Of a stretch of 53,731 nucleotides of DNA, positions 16,649-25,745 are shown piece after piece. The stretch spans positions 1-53,731 of the forward strand of contig JAKAGZ010000009.1 in the NCBI GenBank assembly GCA_021815365.1, written 5' to 3'. A model generated the notes under the pieces. It was not told where the DNA came from and ran no database searches. It saw nothing but the letters and a program-made list of their open reading frames with translations. The translations under genes were made by a program, and so were the position numbers. Position 1 is the first letter of the stretch. Each line of letters starts with the position of its first letter. Source of the stretch: Bacteroidota bacterium. GTDB taxonomy: Bacteria; Bacteroidota; Ignavibacteria; Ignavibacteriales; Ignavibacteriaceae.

Positions 16649-17383
16649 GTGGCTGTGAAAGGAAAACTTTACCTGGTCTCAACGCCGATTGGCAACTATG
16701 AGGATATAACAATCCGTGCGCTTAATATTCTCAAGTCCGTTGATTTTATAATTTGTGAAGAATTTAAAGAAGCGCGCAGGCTGCTCTCACATTACAAGAT
16801 TGAACCCGCCTTGTCGGCAGACAGGTCGGCTCGCCTCGCTGCGAAGCGGGCAGTCAGGAAAGAATTATTTTCTTTAAATGAGCACAACGAGAAAGAAGCA
16901 GCGAACGACATTTTGCATAGGATTATTCAGGGTAAAACCGCAGCATTAATTTCGGATTGCGGTACGCCGCTTTTTTCTGACCCGGGACATCTTTTGGTAG
17001 ATTTATTAATTTCTCAGAAAGTTGATGTTGTTCCGGTACCCGGTGCAAATTCTTTGCTGCCGGCGTTGACGGGCTCGGGACTGGATTTTGAAAAATTTTA
17101 TTACTACGGCTGGCTCTCACCTAAAAAAGATGAAAGAAGACAAGAGCTTTATAAACTGAAAAGCATAAAGGAAGTGATTGTTATTCTGGATACTCCTTAC
17201 AGGTTAAAGAGTCTTTTAACTGATGTTGTAAAAGTATTTGGTAAAGGTCTGTATGCAGTGATTGCATTTCAATTAACGCTGCCGGGTGAAAAATTTTACC
17301 GCGGAACAACAGGGCAGCTTCTCAGCATAGCTGAAAAAGAAAATCTGAAAGGGGAGTTTGTATTGATGATTAAGAACAAATAA
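16649..17383 (+). CDS. rsmI: 16S rRNA (cytidine-1402-2'-O)-methyltransferase RsmI, with an in-frame insert
   Basis: The 244-residue tetrapyrrole-methylase-fold enzyme methylates C1402 of 16S rRNA. It has the family start LYLVSTPIGNYEDITIRAL, the CEEFKEARRLLSHY segment, SLNEHNE, ALISDCGTPLFSDPG and PVPGANSLLPALTGSG. No ATG is available; it starts with GTG at 16649 or 16655. Residues 53-70 (PALSADRSARLAAKRAVR) are extra: in relatives the LLSHY segment runs within a few residues into the NEHNE motif. Their DNA (16805-16858) is GC-rich, begins CCCGC and has a matching GCGGG arm, like the intergenic repeats, so a palindromic element seems to have inserted in frame. The enzyme core looks intact. 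Confidence 0.9.
   Translation: MAVKGKLYLVSTPIGNYEDITIRALNILKSVDFIICEEFKEARRLLSHYKIEPALSADRSARLAAKRAVRKELFSLNEHNEKEAANDILHRIIQGKTAALISDCGTPLFSDPGHLLVDLLISQKVDVVPVPGANSLLPALTGSGLDFEKFYYYGWLSPKKDERRQELYKLKSIKEVIVILDTPYRLKSLLTDVVKVFGKGLYAVIAFQLTLPGEKFYRGTTGQLLSIAEKENLKGEFVLMIKNK
16805..16858. repeat. GC-rich palindromic element inserted in the rsmI reading frame
   Basis: 54 bases (18 codons exactly) much richer in G+C than the gene around them. The left end CCCGC (16805-16809) pairs with GCGGG further along, and the interior holds CTTGTCGGCAGACAGG, related to the TTGTCGGG words of intergenic repeats in this window. It codes for an Arg/Ala-rich stretch missing from the usual family sequence. Inserted-element status is inferred. 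Confidence 0.6.
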
Positions 17384-17401
17384 TCATTAACTCACATAAG
17401 T

Positions 17402-17665
17402 CTATTTTGCAGTCTGAAGTGAATTTAAATGTTTTGTTAAAGCGGCTTTTTTTCTTGAAGCGTTATTTTTATGAATAATACCTTTTGCAGAGCTTCTGTC
17501 CAAAATAGCAACAGCTTCTTTATATAATTTTTCAGCAGCTTCTTTTTCATTTGAGGTGAGAGCTTTTTTCACAGTTGTCTTAATTCTTGATTCTGCCATC
17601 TGATTAATTGCTCTTTTTCTTGCATTCGTGCGTATTCTTTTCTTTGCCGATTTATGACTTGCCAT
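17402..17665 (-). CDS. rpsT: 30S ribosomal protein S20 (bS20)
   Basis: The 87-residue, Lys/Arg-rich helical protein binds the 5' domain of 16S rRNA in early 30S assembly. The start ASHKSAKKRIRTNARKRAINQ is the S20 signature and the end NNASRKKAALTKHLNSL is also typical. Length matches the family. It converges with rsmI (18 bases apart) and is divergent from queE. No separate terminator was seen between the two convergent genes. Confidence 0.96.
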   Translation of the reverse strand: MASHKSAKKRIRTNARKRAINQMAESRIKTTVKKALTSNEKEAAEKLYKEAVAILDRSSAKGIIHKNNASRKKAALTKHLNSLQTAK

Positions 17666-17818
17666 TAAAATCCTTCGAATAGAGTTAAAAAATTGAGCCT
17701 AAATATATAGAATCACCAGTTTGATGTCAAACTTTACTTTACTAATTTTGAAACTGTTTCCTGTAACCTGCACAAATTAAGGTTAACAAACTGGTTTTAT
17801 AAGAAAAACAATTTTCAA

Positions 17819-18457
17819 ATGCTGAAGATAAACGAAATATATTATTCCATTCAGGGAGAAAGTTCAAAAGCAGGGCTTCCGTGTGTGTTCGTAAGACTAA
17901 CTTACTGCAACCTGCGCTGCACTTACTGCGATACCGAGTATGCCTTTTACGATGGAAAAGATTATTCAATTGAAGAAGTTTTAAAAGAAGTAAAGAAATA
18001 CGATTGTAAGCTTGTTGAAATTACCGGCGGAGAACCGCTTGTTCAATCTGAATGTCTTACTCTTTTGAAAAAATTATGCGATGACAGTTTTGAAGTGCTG
18101 CTTGAAACCGGAGGCAGCCTGCCAGTTAAAGAGATTGACAGAAGAGTAAAAATAATCATGGATCTCAAATGCCCGTCGAGCGGAATGATGAAGAAAAATC
18201 TTTACGAGAATATTAACTTTTTAAAATCGACAGATGAAATTAAATTTGTTATCGGTACACGCGAAGATTATGAATGGGCAAAAGAAATTATGAACAGATA
18301 TAAACTTGATGAAAAATGTGAAATTTTATTTTCGGTTGTATTTGGTGCACTCGAACCATTAATTCTTGTGAACTGGATCCTGGAAGATAAATTAAAAGTC
18401 AGATTTCAACTGCAGATGCACAAGTTTATCTGGGATCCGGCAGCAAAGGGCGTGTGA
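17819..18457 (+). CDS. queE: 7-carboxy-7-deazaguanine synthase QueE
   Basis: The 212-residue radical SAM enzyme contracts 6-carboxytetrahydropterin to 7-carboxy-7-deazaguanine in queuosine synthesis. The start LKINEIYYSIQGESSKAG is typical. The cluster motif is CNLRCTYC (CxxxCxxC, about residues 31-38), with DTEYAFYDG after it and ITGGEPLVQ binding SAM. The next gene, queD, overlaps its stop (TGATG), which supports one transcript. No preQ1 riboswitch pattern was recognised in the 153-base region before it. Confidence 0.95.
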   Translation: MLKINEIYYSIQGESSKAGLPCVFVRLTYCNLRCTYCDTEYAFYDGKDYSIEEVLKEVKKYDCKLVEITGGEPLVQSECLTLLKKLCDDSFEVLLETGGSLPVKEIDRRVKIIMDLKCPSSGMMKKNLYENINFLKSTDEIKFVIGTREDYEWAKEIMNRYKLDEKCEILFSVVFGALEPLILVNWILEDKLKVRFQLQMHKFIWDPAAKGV

Positions 18458-18897
18458 TGAAAATTGCAAAAGAATTTAATTGGGAAATGGGGCACAGACT
18501 TCCTGAACATTTCGGGAAATGTAAAAATATTCATGGTCATTCTTATAAAATGACTGTTGAGCTTGAGGGCAGCCTGAATGACAAAGGCATGGTAATGGAT
18601 TATTATGATCTGAAAAAAATGATTAATCCCCTTATAGAAAAACTGGACCATGCTTTTATGGTTTATGAAAAAGATGAGGCGGTGCTTGAATTTCTTAATA
18701 AAATAAATTCTAAGAAAGTAATAGTGAATTTTGAATCTACAGTAGAAAATATTACAAAATTTTTTCTCGAAGAGATCAGAAAGTCCGGCCTGCCGTCTAA
18801 CATAAAAAAAGTAAAGGTGAGAATTTGTGAATCTCCGGATGATTATGCCGAAGAGGAAATGGAAGTGCCGCCTGTAAAGATAACGAGATTTACCTGA
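18457..18897 (+). CDS. queD: 6-carboxytetrahydropterin synthase QueD
   Basis: The 146-residue PTPS-family enzyme makes 6-carboxy-5,6,7,8-tetrahydropterin from dihydroneopterin triphosphate, the substrate of QueE. Zinc ligands are the His of MGHRLP and the two His of NIHGHSY; the catalytic Cys is in GKCKNIHGH. MDYYDLKK, LDHAFM and RICESPDDYAEE complete the family pattern. I start it at the ATG at 18457, which overlaps the queE stop; a GTG codon 3 bases upstream would add one residue. Confidence 0.95.
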   Translation: MKIAKEFNWEMGHRLPEHFGKCKNIHGHSYKMTVELEGSLNDKGMVMDYYDLKKMINPLIEKLDHAFMVYEKDEAVLEFLNKINSKKVIVNFESTVENITKFFLEEIRKSGLPSNIKKVKVRICESPDDYAEEEMEVPPVKITRFT

Positions 18898-18932
18898 TAA
18901 CTGCCTCCTCGAATAAAGTGAATTACAGATTT

Positions 18933-19736
18933 ATGTCAAGATTTAAAATTTATTTAGAATATGACGGCACACGCTATAGCGGCTGGCAAAAACAAACAAA
19001 TGCGAAAACAGTTCAGGGTACTTTATTAAGAATTGCAGAAGAGATTTTTGATGCTGCCGGACCGGATATACAGGGCTGCGGCAGAACAGACAGCGGTGTT
19101 CACGCCTTAAATTATACTGCGCACCTTGATGTTAAAACCATGCTTGCGCCTGAAATTATAAAATTAAAATTCAATGATAAACTTCCTTACGATATAAACA
19201 TTCTCGAGGTGGAAAAAACATCCGGGAAATTTCACGCAAGACACGATGCGATTTCACGAAGTTATGTTTACCAGATTTCGCGAAGAAGAACCGCATTCGG
19301 AAAGCCTTTCGTGTGGTGGATTAAGGATGAGCTGAATTTTAAAAGAATGATATCGGCGGCGGATTGTTTTATCGGGATGCACGATTTTATTTCTTTTGCC
19401 GATGATGACCCTGAAGAAAAATCAACAAAAGTTCTGATCGAAAATATTGAACTTAAAGAAGAGGGTGATCTGATATTAATAAGGATCAGGGGTTCTCATT
19501 TCCTCTGGAAGATGGTGAGAAGAATGGTCGGTGTTCTTGCTGAGATAGGAAGAGGAAGAAAATCTGAAAAAGATCTGTTGTTTTATCTGAATAACCGAAG
19601 CAGTGAACCCGCAAAATATACAGCGCCGCCGTCAGGCTTATTCCTTGAGCAGGTTCTCTATAAAGACGACAAGTTCAAACAGGAATTGACGCCGCCCCTG
19701 ATAATTTTGAACAAAGCTGAATATTGTAAAAATTAA
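18933..19736 (+). CDS. truA: tRNA pseudouridine(38-40) synthase TruA
   Basis: The 267-residue enzyme isomerises uridines 38-40 in the tRNA anticodon stem. The start FKIYLEYDGTRYSGWQKQ is conserved, the catalytic Asp53 lies in GCGRTDSGVHA, and FHARHDAISRSYVYQI and GSHFLWKMVRRMVGVLAEIGRG are family motifs. Length is normal. I take the ATG at 18933 instead of the in-frame GTG at 18918. It follows queD by 35 bases, so the three tRNA-modification genes may share a transcript. Confidence 0.95.
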   Translation: MSRFKIYLEYDGTRYSGWQKQTNAKTVQGTLLRIAEEIFDAAGPDIQGCGRTDSGVHALNYTAHLDVKTMLAPEIIKLKFNDKLPYDINILEVEKTSGKFHARHDAISRSYVYQISRRRTAFGKPFVWWIKDELNFKRMISAADCFIGMHDFISFADDDPEEKSTKVLIENIELKEEGDLILIRIRGSHFLWKMVRRMVGVLAEIGRGRKSEKDLLFYLNNRSSEPAKYTAPPSGLFLEQVLYKDDKFKQELTPPLIILNKAEYCKN

Positions 19737-19807
19737 TTTTTTTTATTGAACTTATAAATATGTTATTACGTTTTAAAATTATATTATAAATCTTACCGGA
19801 GCCTAAA

Positions 19808-22246
19808 ATGCGTAAATTGTTTTCACATTTTGTACTTGTACTCTTTGTCTCTTCATTAACTCTTACTGCGCAAACGAAAGTCTCTGCGAAGCTTCCGCCG
19901 GCACACTTTGCACCCGAAAGGGAATTTGACCTTATCAACATTAAGCTTGATCTGAAATTTAATTTTGATAAAAAAGAGTTACTCGGTACCGCGATTGAAA
20001 AAATAAATCCTTTAAGAGAAGATTTTAAGGCAATACATCTTGACGCCGTTGGTATGAAAATAAATGATGTAAAACTTAATAAAAAGAAACTGAACTATAT
20101 TTACGATGGAAAAAACCTGACGATAAATCTGGACAAACCCTACGGCTTAAAAGACACTCTGACGTTTTCTGTGAATTACTCTACCGTACCGGTAAAAGGA
20201 ATTTATTTTATTTCTCCAGACACTGCTTACCCCGACAGAACCCCGCAGATCTGGAGTCAAAGTGAGATGGAAGATGCAAGGTACTGGTATCCGTGTCACG
20301 ATTATCCTGATGATTTTTCAACAAGCGAGCTTATTGCTACAGTGCCGGAAAACTGGGTTGTTGTTTCCAACGGTTCGTTAAAAAAAGTTGAAACTAATAA
20401 GAAGAACAAAACAAAAACTTTCGACTGGATTGAATCGAAGCCGCACGTAATTTACCTGAACTCAATTGTTGCCGGAGTGTACTCAGTTTTAAAGGATAAT
20501 TATGGTGATGTTCCTGTTAGCTATTATGTAGCCCCGAAGTTTAAAAATGTAGCAAGACAAAATTTTTCTGCAACCCCAGATATACTTAAATTTTATTCCA
20601 CAGTAACAGGCTGTCATTATCCCTGGAATAAATTAGCTCTTGCTGCCGTAACTGATTTTACTTTCGGCGGAATGGAGAATGTTTCGGCGATTACTCTAAC
20701 CGAAAATACTTTGCACAGCGAAAACGATGAACCGCAGGTAAGCAGCACGGGATTGGTCGCACACGAAACAGCACACCAGTGGTTCGGAGATCTTCTAACC
20801 TGCAGATCATGGTCGCACGCCTGGTTGAACGAGGGTTTCGCAACTTATTTCACAGCTCTTTACCAGGAACATTCACTTGGTGAAGATGAATTTGCTTTAC
20901 AGATGAGGAACATTCATAATGCAGTAATTTTTGCCGATAAGAGAGAAAGACGACCCACTGTTTACAACCGGTATAACGATCCTGTTGATCTGTTCAGCAC
21001 TTACATTTATCCGCGGGGTGCGTCAATACTGAATATGCTGAGGGGAATAATCGGTAAAGATTTATTTTTCAAAGCGATAAAATATTACGTTAATAAATAC
21101 AAGTTTCATAATGTAGATTCACATGATTTTGAAAATGCTGTGCGGGAAGCAACAGGATATAACCTTAATTGGTTTTTTGATGAGTGGCTTTACAAAGGAG
21201 GTCACCCGGTTTTTGATGTCAGCTATAAATATGATAATTCAGCACACAAACTGAACCTGAAAGTAAAGCAGGTTCAAAAGACAGATGATATTACTCCCGT
21301 TTATAAAATGCCTGTTGATATTTTAATTCAAACCAAATCAGGAAGTATAAATAAAAAAATTACTGTTGATTCACTGGAGAATAATTACACCTTTGATATA
21401 TCCGAAACCCCGCTGATGGTAAATTTTGATGAAGGAAATTACCTGTTAAAAGAACTTCATTTTAAAAAATCAGTTGAAGAATTAATATTTCAATTGAAGA
21501 ATGATAAAGATGCAGCAGGAAGGATCTGGGCAGCACAGCAGCTTTCAGAAAATACAGACCAGTCAGCAGAGAAGGCACTTATAGAAGGTCTTGAAAAGGA
21601 TCGTTTTTATGGAGTGAGGGCAGAATGTGCAGCATCGCTTCAAAAGTTTAAGAATAACGAATCGCAGTCCGCATTACTTGATGCATTAAATGATAAAGAT
21701 TTAAGAGTAAGCCAGTCTGCTATTTTAGCGCTCGGAAATTTCAGTGGATCAAAAACAGAGGATGTATTAACTGATATTTTTAAGCAAAGCAAAAACGATT
21801 ACATTAAAGCTGCCTGCATTAATTCGATCGCAAGGATAGATACGATCAATTCCTTACCAATCATCAGAGAAGCACTCAGCCAGAATTCTCAGGGGCAAAT
21901 AATCGCAATTACAGCTCTTAACGTGCTTGCAAAAATTTCACCTGAAGAAGCATACAATAAAGCTACCCAGTTATCTCAGTACGGCAAACCGCAGAATCTC
22001 AGGGTCACAGCAATACGGCTGCTTGCAGAGCTTAATATTGATAGAACCCAAACGGTTCATTTGCTTAAGAAATATTCTTCAGATCAATATATCTGGGCAA
22101 GACAGGAAGCTTTGCATGGTCTCGGTAGAGTAGGAAACAAAAGTTTAATCTCTTTTCTGAAGAGCAGGGAAGAAATAGAAACTGACGGGCGTCTGAAGAA
22201 AGCCGCTGCTGATGCAATTGATATGATTGAAAAGGGAAACGGGTGA
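19808..22246 (+). CDS. Secreted M1-family aminopeptidase with C-terminal HEAT repeats
   Basis: The 812-residue protein begins with a signal peptide (MRKLFSHFVLVLFVSSLTLTAQ), so it acts in the periplasm or outside. The M1 N-terminal beta domain runs to about residue 230, followed by the catalytic domain with FGGMEN (287-291), the zinc motif HETAH (319-323) and its third ligand in NEGFATYF (E342). From about residue 555 to the end are HEAT-like helical repeats (for example QSALLDALNDKDLRVSQSAI). It removes N-terminal residues from peptides. The HEAT tail may shape substrate access. It follows truA by 71 bases. Confidence 0.93.
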   Translation: MRKLFSHFVLVLFVSSLTLTAQTKVSAKLPPAHFAPEREFDLINIKLDLKFNFDKKELLGTAIEKINPLREDFKAIHLDAVGMKINDVKLNKKKLNYIYDGKNLTINLDKPYGLKDTLTFSVNYSTVPVKGIYFISPDTAYPDRTPQIWSQSEMEDARYWYPCHDYPDDFSTSELIATVPENWVVVSNGSLKKVETNKKNKTKTFDWIESKPHVIYLNSIVAGVYSVLKDNYGDVPVSYYVAPKFKNVARQNFSATPDILKFYSTVTGCHYPWNKLALAAVTDFTFGGMENVSAITLTENTLHSENDEPQVSSTGLVAHETAHQWFGDLLTCRSWSHAWLNEGFATYFTALYQEHSLGEDEFALQMRNIHNAVIFADKRERRPTVYNRYNDPVDLFSTYIYPRGASILNMLRGIIGKDLFFKAIKYYVNKYKFHNVDSHDFENAVREATGYNLNWFFDEWLYKGGHPVFDVSYKYDNSAHKLNLKVKQVQKTDDITPVYKMPVDILIQTKSGSINKKITVDSLENNYTFDISETPLMVNFDEGNYLLKELHFKKSVEELIFQLKNDKDAAGRIWAAQQLSENTDQSAEKALIEGLEKDRFYGVRAECAASLQKFKNNESQSALLDALNDKDLRVSQSAILALGNFSGSKTEDVLTDIFKQSKNDYIKAACINSIARIDTINSLPIIREALSQNSQGQIIAITALNVLAKISPEEAYNKATQLSQYGKPQNLRVTAIRLLAELNIDRTQTVHLLKKYSSDQYIWARQEALHGLGRVGNKSLISFLKSREEIETDGRLKKAAADAIDMIEKGNG

Positions 22247-22267
22247 AAATTCAGCTTTATAAAATAT

Positions 22268-22330
22268 CAGCGCATTGGCGGCAAGGAAATAAGCCGCTAA
22301 CCTGACTGTCGTCAGGCAGGTGCGCGAATG
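22268..22330. repeat. GC-rich palindromic repeat in convergent gap
   Basis: CCTGAC-TGTC-GTCAGG (22301-22316) is a perfect hairpin inside a GC-rich segment running from GCGCATTGGCGGC to GGTGCGCGAATG, between the convergent aminopeptidase and uvrB genes. It resembles other palindromic units of the window and may also work as a transcription stop, though no T-run follows. Confidence 0.5.
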
Positions 22331-22344
22331 AAAAACAGCAAAAC

Positions 22345-24357
22345 CTACTTTAACATTTTTTTCAGATTAGCAACTTCATCCCGTATAGCTGCAGCCTTTT
22401 CGAACTCCAGGTCCTTTGCTGCCTCGTGCATTTGTAAGGTTAGTTGTTCAATCAGGTCTTTCTTCTGATCAGTATTCATATATTTTAAAACCGGCTCGGC
22501 TACTTTTGAAAAAGCAAAAGATTCTTTTTCCTCTTTCTTTCTGACGTCAGCGATCGAAGTTGAATTAAGAATTTCTTCCATGCTTTTGTAAATTGTTTGA
22601 GGAGTAATGCCGTGTTCCTCATTATACTTCATTTGTAATTTGCGGCGGCGGTTAGTCTCGTCAATAGTTTTTTGCATTGAGGTAGTTATAATATCTGCAT
22701 ACATAATTACTTTTCCGTTCACATTTCTTGCCGTACGTCCCGCAGTCTGCATCAGCGATCTTTCACTCCGCAAAAATCCTTCTTTATCTGCATCAATCAC
22801 TGCGACAAGTGAAACCTCCGGCAGGTCAAGCCCTTCCCGTAATAAATTTACACCAACGAGAACATCGAATTCGCCGAGGCGAAGGTCGCGTAAAATTTCT
22901 ACGCGCTCCAGAGATTCAACATCGCTGTGTATATATCTCACAAGGATTCCTATCTTGTCAAGATAATCTGTAAGGTCTTCAGCCATCTTTTTTGTCAGAG
23001 TAGTAACGAGAACCCTTTCTTTTTTTCTTGCTCTTTCTCTTATTTCTCCGATAAGATCGTCAATTTGTCCTTTGATCGGGCGGACTTCAATCGGCGGATC
23101 GAGCAAGCCTGTCGGGCGGATTATCTGCTCAACGATAACGCCGCCGGATCTTTCAAGTTCATATTCTGCAGGAGTTGCACTTACAAAAATCACCTGGTTA
23201 AGCATGCTTTCAAATTCTTCAAACTTCATCGGGCGGTTATCTAAAGCTGAAGGAAGTCTGAAGCCGTATTCAACCAAAGTTTCTTTTCTTTTTCTGTCGC
23301 CGTTATACATTGCCCTTAGCTGTGGAACTGTTACGTGAGATTCATCAATTATCAGAAGAAAATCTTTTGGAAAATAATCCATCAGGTTGTAAGGGCGGGT
23401 GCCCGGTTCCCTGCCATCCATGTGGCGGGAGTAATTTTCAATCCCGGCGCAGTAACCAATTTCTTTTATCATTTCGATGTCGAACCTTGTCCTTTGTTCA
23501 AGACGCTGTGCTTCAAGGTACTTCTCCTCTGCACGGAAATATTTCAGACGATCTTCAAGTTCCAGTTCAATATTATATATTGCTTTTTGGATCTTATCAC
23601 GATTCGTTACAAAGTATTTAGCAGGATAGATGGGTGCCGAATCAATTTCCTGCAGAACATCTCCGGTGATTGAATCTATGACCGATATTTTTTCAATTTC
23701 GTCATCCCAGAATTCAAGCCTGATCGCTTCATCGTATTGATATGCTGGTATTATCTCTATCACATCGCCCCTTGCTCTGAAAGTTCCGCGGTTAAACTCC
23801 GCATCGTTCCTGACATAATGAATATCAATCAATCCCCGCAGCAGTTTTTTTCTCTCGATCTTTTCACCTTTTCTTAAAAAGATTATCTGGTCGGCATATT
23901 CCTGCGGTGCACCGATTCCGTAAATACAACTCACGCTTGCTACAACGATCACATCACTTCTTCCTTCGATCAGAGCAGTGGTTGCTTTTAACCTGAGCCG
24001 GTCAATCTCTTCGTTGATGGAAAAATCTTTTTCGATGTAGAGATCGCTTGATACCACATAGGCTTCGGGCTGGTAGTAGTCATAATAGCTTATAAAAAAT
24101 TCACAGGCATTTTTCGGAAAGAATGATTTAAATTCAGAATAAAGCTGTGCTGCAAGTGTTTTGTTGTGCGAGATAACCAATGTTGGCTTATTAATTTCTT
24201 TAATAACATTTGAGATAGTAAAAGTTTTTCCGCTTCCCGTTACGCCGAGCAGTGTTTGAAATTTGTCTCCGCGTTTTACGCCTTCGATTAATTCTGCTAT
24301 AGCTTTCGGCTGATCGCCTGCAGGTTTATAACCTGCTACAAGTTCAAATTTGTTCAT
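22345..24357 (-). CDS. uvrB: Excinuclease ABC subunit B (UvrB)
   Basis: The 670-residue DNA helicase-like protein verifies damage and loads UvrC in nucleotide excision repair. The N-terminal part carries the Walker A loop [10 protein letters not shown] (about 38-47) and [15 protein letters not shown] of the damage-probing beta-hairpin. Later motifs are LIIDESHVT (Walker B), the domain-2 UvrA-binding region, [26 protein letters not shown] and QTAGRTARN. The C-terminal UVR motif that binds UvrC is [17 protein letters not shown]. Length is typical. It stands alone on its strand. Confidence 0.97.
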   Translation of the reverse strand: MNKFELVAGYKPAGDQPKAIAELIEGVKRGDKFQTLLGVTGSGKTFTISNVIKEINKPTLVISHNKTLAAQLYSEFKSFFPKNACEFFISYYDYYQPEAYVVSSDLYIEKDFSINEEIDRLRLKATTALIEGRSDVIVVASVSCIYGIGAPQEYADQIIFLRKGEKIERKKLLRGLIDIHYVRNDAEFNRGTFRARGDVIEIIPAYQYDEAIRLEFWDDEIEKISVIDSITGDVLQEIDSAPIYPAKYFVTNRDKIQKAIYNIELELEDRLKYFRAEEKYLEAQRLEQRTRFDIEMIKEIGYCAGIENYSRHMDGREPGTRPYNLMDYFPKDFLLIIDESHVTVPQLRAMYNGDRKRKETLVEYGFRLPSALDNRPMKFEEFESMLNQVIFVSATPAEYELERSGGVIVEQIIRPTGLLDPPIEVRPIKGQIDDLIGEIRERARKKERVLVTTLTKKMAEDLTDYLDKIGILVRYIHSDVESLERVEILRDLRLGEFDVLVGVNLLREGLDLPEVSLVAVIDADKEGFLRSERSLMQTAGRTARNVNGKVIMYADIITTSMQKTIDETNRRRKLQMKYNEEHGITPQTIYKSMEEILNSTSIADVRKKEEKESFAFSKVAEPVLKYMNTDQKKDLIEQLTLQMHEAAKDLEFEKAAAIRDEVANLKKMLK

Positions 24358-24560
24358 AGGAAATTTTAGTAATCATTCAGACTATAAATTTAATAATTTT
24401 TAATTCAAGTGTTCAATGCGTGATTAGCTTACCTGTTATGGAGTAATGTAATAAGGTTTTTGTTTCGGTAGTTTTTCTCTGCTGCTGCCTAAGGTTGATA
24501 GATTCAATAAAGTTTTCTTTTGCACTTTCATCTGATCATTTTCATTTAACATTTAAAACT

Positions 24561-24598
24561 AAAAATGCGCCCCGGCTTATTGTCGGGACGCATTTTTT
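24561..24598 (-). terminator. Rho-independent terminator of the surface operon
   Basis: On the minus strand a GC-rich hairpin (stem AAAAATGCG/CGCATTTTT continued by CCCGGC/GTCGGG with one mismatch, loop of 5) ends in a T-run. It lies 25 bases after the PorV-like gene and before uvrB. Its core is again of the CCCGGC/GTCGGG palindrome family. Confidence 0.75.
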
Positions 24599-24622
24599 AA
24601 TGCTAATTAAAACTTATCGTTG

Positions 24623-25666
24623 TTAGAAGCCAAACCTTACGGTTACTGCGTTGCTTGCACTAAAGAACTTGATAGGTATGTAAGCATAATCAACTGATAA
24701 GTTTATATCTGTAAAATCTTTGAAGTTCAAACCGGCTCCGAATGAAAAGCCCTGGAATATATTAGGATTGGTAGTCGGGCTGGCATCGGGTGATTTTAAG
24801 TAACCGCCTCTCAGGAATAAAATATCCTTGTATGAATATTCCATACCAACTTTATAATCGTCGTATGAATAGTTGTTATTAACAAAGGCTCCTGCAAATG
24901 ACAGCGTATTCTCTTCATCAATCTGCCTGCTGTATGAAATGCCGAGAGAGATCTCAGATGGAAGCTGAAATGACTGAGCTGTTACCTTGTAAAAGGTTAT
25001 ACCTCTGTCTGAATTTGGGTCGTTACTTTGTACCCAAAGTGCGGTACCATCATATCTCATAGAGCCGCCGAGATTTTTTACTACGACACCAATGGCGAGA
25101 TTAGGTACATCCAAAAGATTCCTGTACTGAACGCCGGCATCAAAGCTGAAACCTGATGTTGAAACGCTTGCCCATCTCTCACTTATTAAATTGAAATTGA
25201 CACCTATTGCAACACGGTCTGTTAATGCTCTCGCATAAGTAAGTCCGAGTATAAAATAGGTTGGGCTGAACAATTCACCGGTTCCATCAGGTTTAGACAT
25301 AGTAGTAACAGGTATCTGCCCAACATTCAAGTCCCTGAAAGACAGAGCAATAGTGCCGAGTCCTTCGAAATTGCCGCTTACAGCAGCATACTGCATGCTC
25401 ATATCTGCAAAATAGCTTCTGTAAGAAAAGAGTGCATTAGCGCTCGTTTCGCTAAGTGATACGCCGGCAGGATTCCAGTATATTGCTTCCAGTCCAACAG
25501 CAGAGGCAACATTAGCTCCGCCCATTGCGAGGTATCTGCTTCCGACCGGTATCCTTAGTTCAGGAGCGGCAGAGGTCCCTGCTCTGTCCTGCCCGCCAGC
25601 AAAAGCCTCTGCAGCGGCGAAGACACAAACTAAAAGGACCAAGAATAATTTCTTCAAATGAGTCAT
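24623..25666 (-). CDS. PorV/PorQ-family outer-membrane beta-barrel (T9SS-associated)
   Basis: The 347-residue protein has a signal peptide (MTHLKKLFLVLLVCVFAAAEAFAGG). The mature start, with ELRIPVGSRYLAMGGANVASAVGLEAIYWNPAGVS, is characteristic of PorV/PorQ proteins of the FadL-like fold. Amphipathic strands follow, and the last strand ends in Phe (NAVTVRFGF), a barrel assembly signal. PorV carries type IX cargo from the translocon to the attachment complex. A GGAGG site lies 5 bases before the start. It closes an operon with a T9SS cargo protein and a TonB receptor, so it may serve that cargo. Confidence 0.86.
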   Translation of the reverse strand: MTHLKKLFLVLLVCVFAAAEAFAGGQDRAGTSAAPELRIPVGSRYLAMGGANVASAVGLEAIYWNPAGVSLSETSANALFSYRSYFADMSMQYAAVSGNFEGLGTIALSFRDLNVGQIPVTTMSKPDGTGELFSPTYFILGLTYARALTDRVAIGVNFNLISERWASVSTSGFSFDAGVQYRNLLDVPNLAIGVVVKNLGGSMRYDGTALWVQSNDPNSDRGITFYKVTAQSFQLPSEISLGISYSRQIDEENTLSFAGAFVNNNYSYDDYKVGMEYSYKDILFLRGGYLKSPDASPTTNPNIFQGFSFGAGLNFKDFTDINLSVDYAYIPIKFFSASNAVTVRFGF

Positions 25667-25700
25667 ATTTTCCTCCGATTAAAATTAAATTTTTTATTCG

Positions 25701-25738
25701 AGATACTGCCCCGACAAGTCGGGACGGGGCAATATCTC
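25701..25738. repeat. GC-rich palindrome between the T9SS cargo and PorV-like genes
   Basis: CCCGAC-AA-GTCGGG (25710-25723) with outer pairings GCCCC/GGGGC and AGATA/TATCT makes a long hairpin in the 79-base gap. On the minus-strand transcript it separates the cargo gene from the PorV-like gene. It may slow mRNA decay or attenuate downstream expression (inference). Confidence 0.65.
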
Positions 25739-25745
25739 TATGAAA

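Noticed and set aside
17666-17818. preQ1 riboswitch upstream of queE
   Set aside because: I looked for the preQ1-I and preQ1-II patterns and found only a loose AACCT/AGGTT pairing, not the conserved loop or pseudoknot sequence.
23335-23673. 112-codon plus-strand frame inside uvrB
   Set aside because: It is antisense to conserved uvrB and overlaps other similar frames; it looks like a shadow of codon bias.
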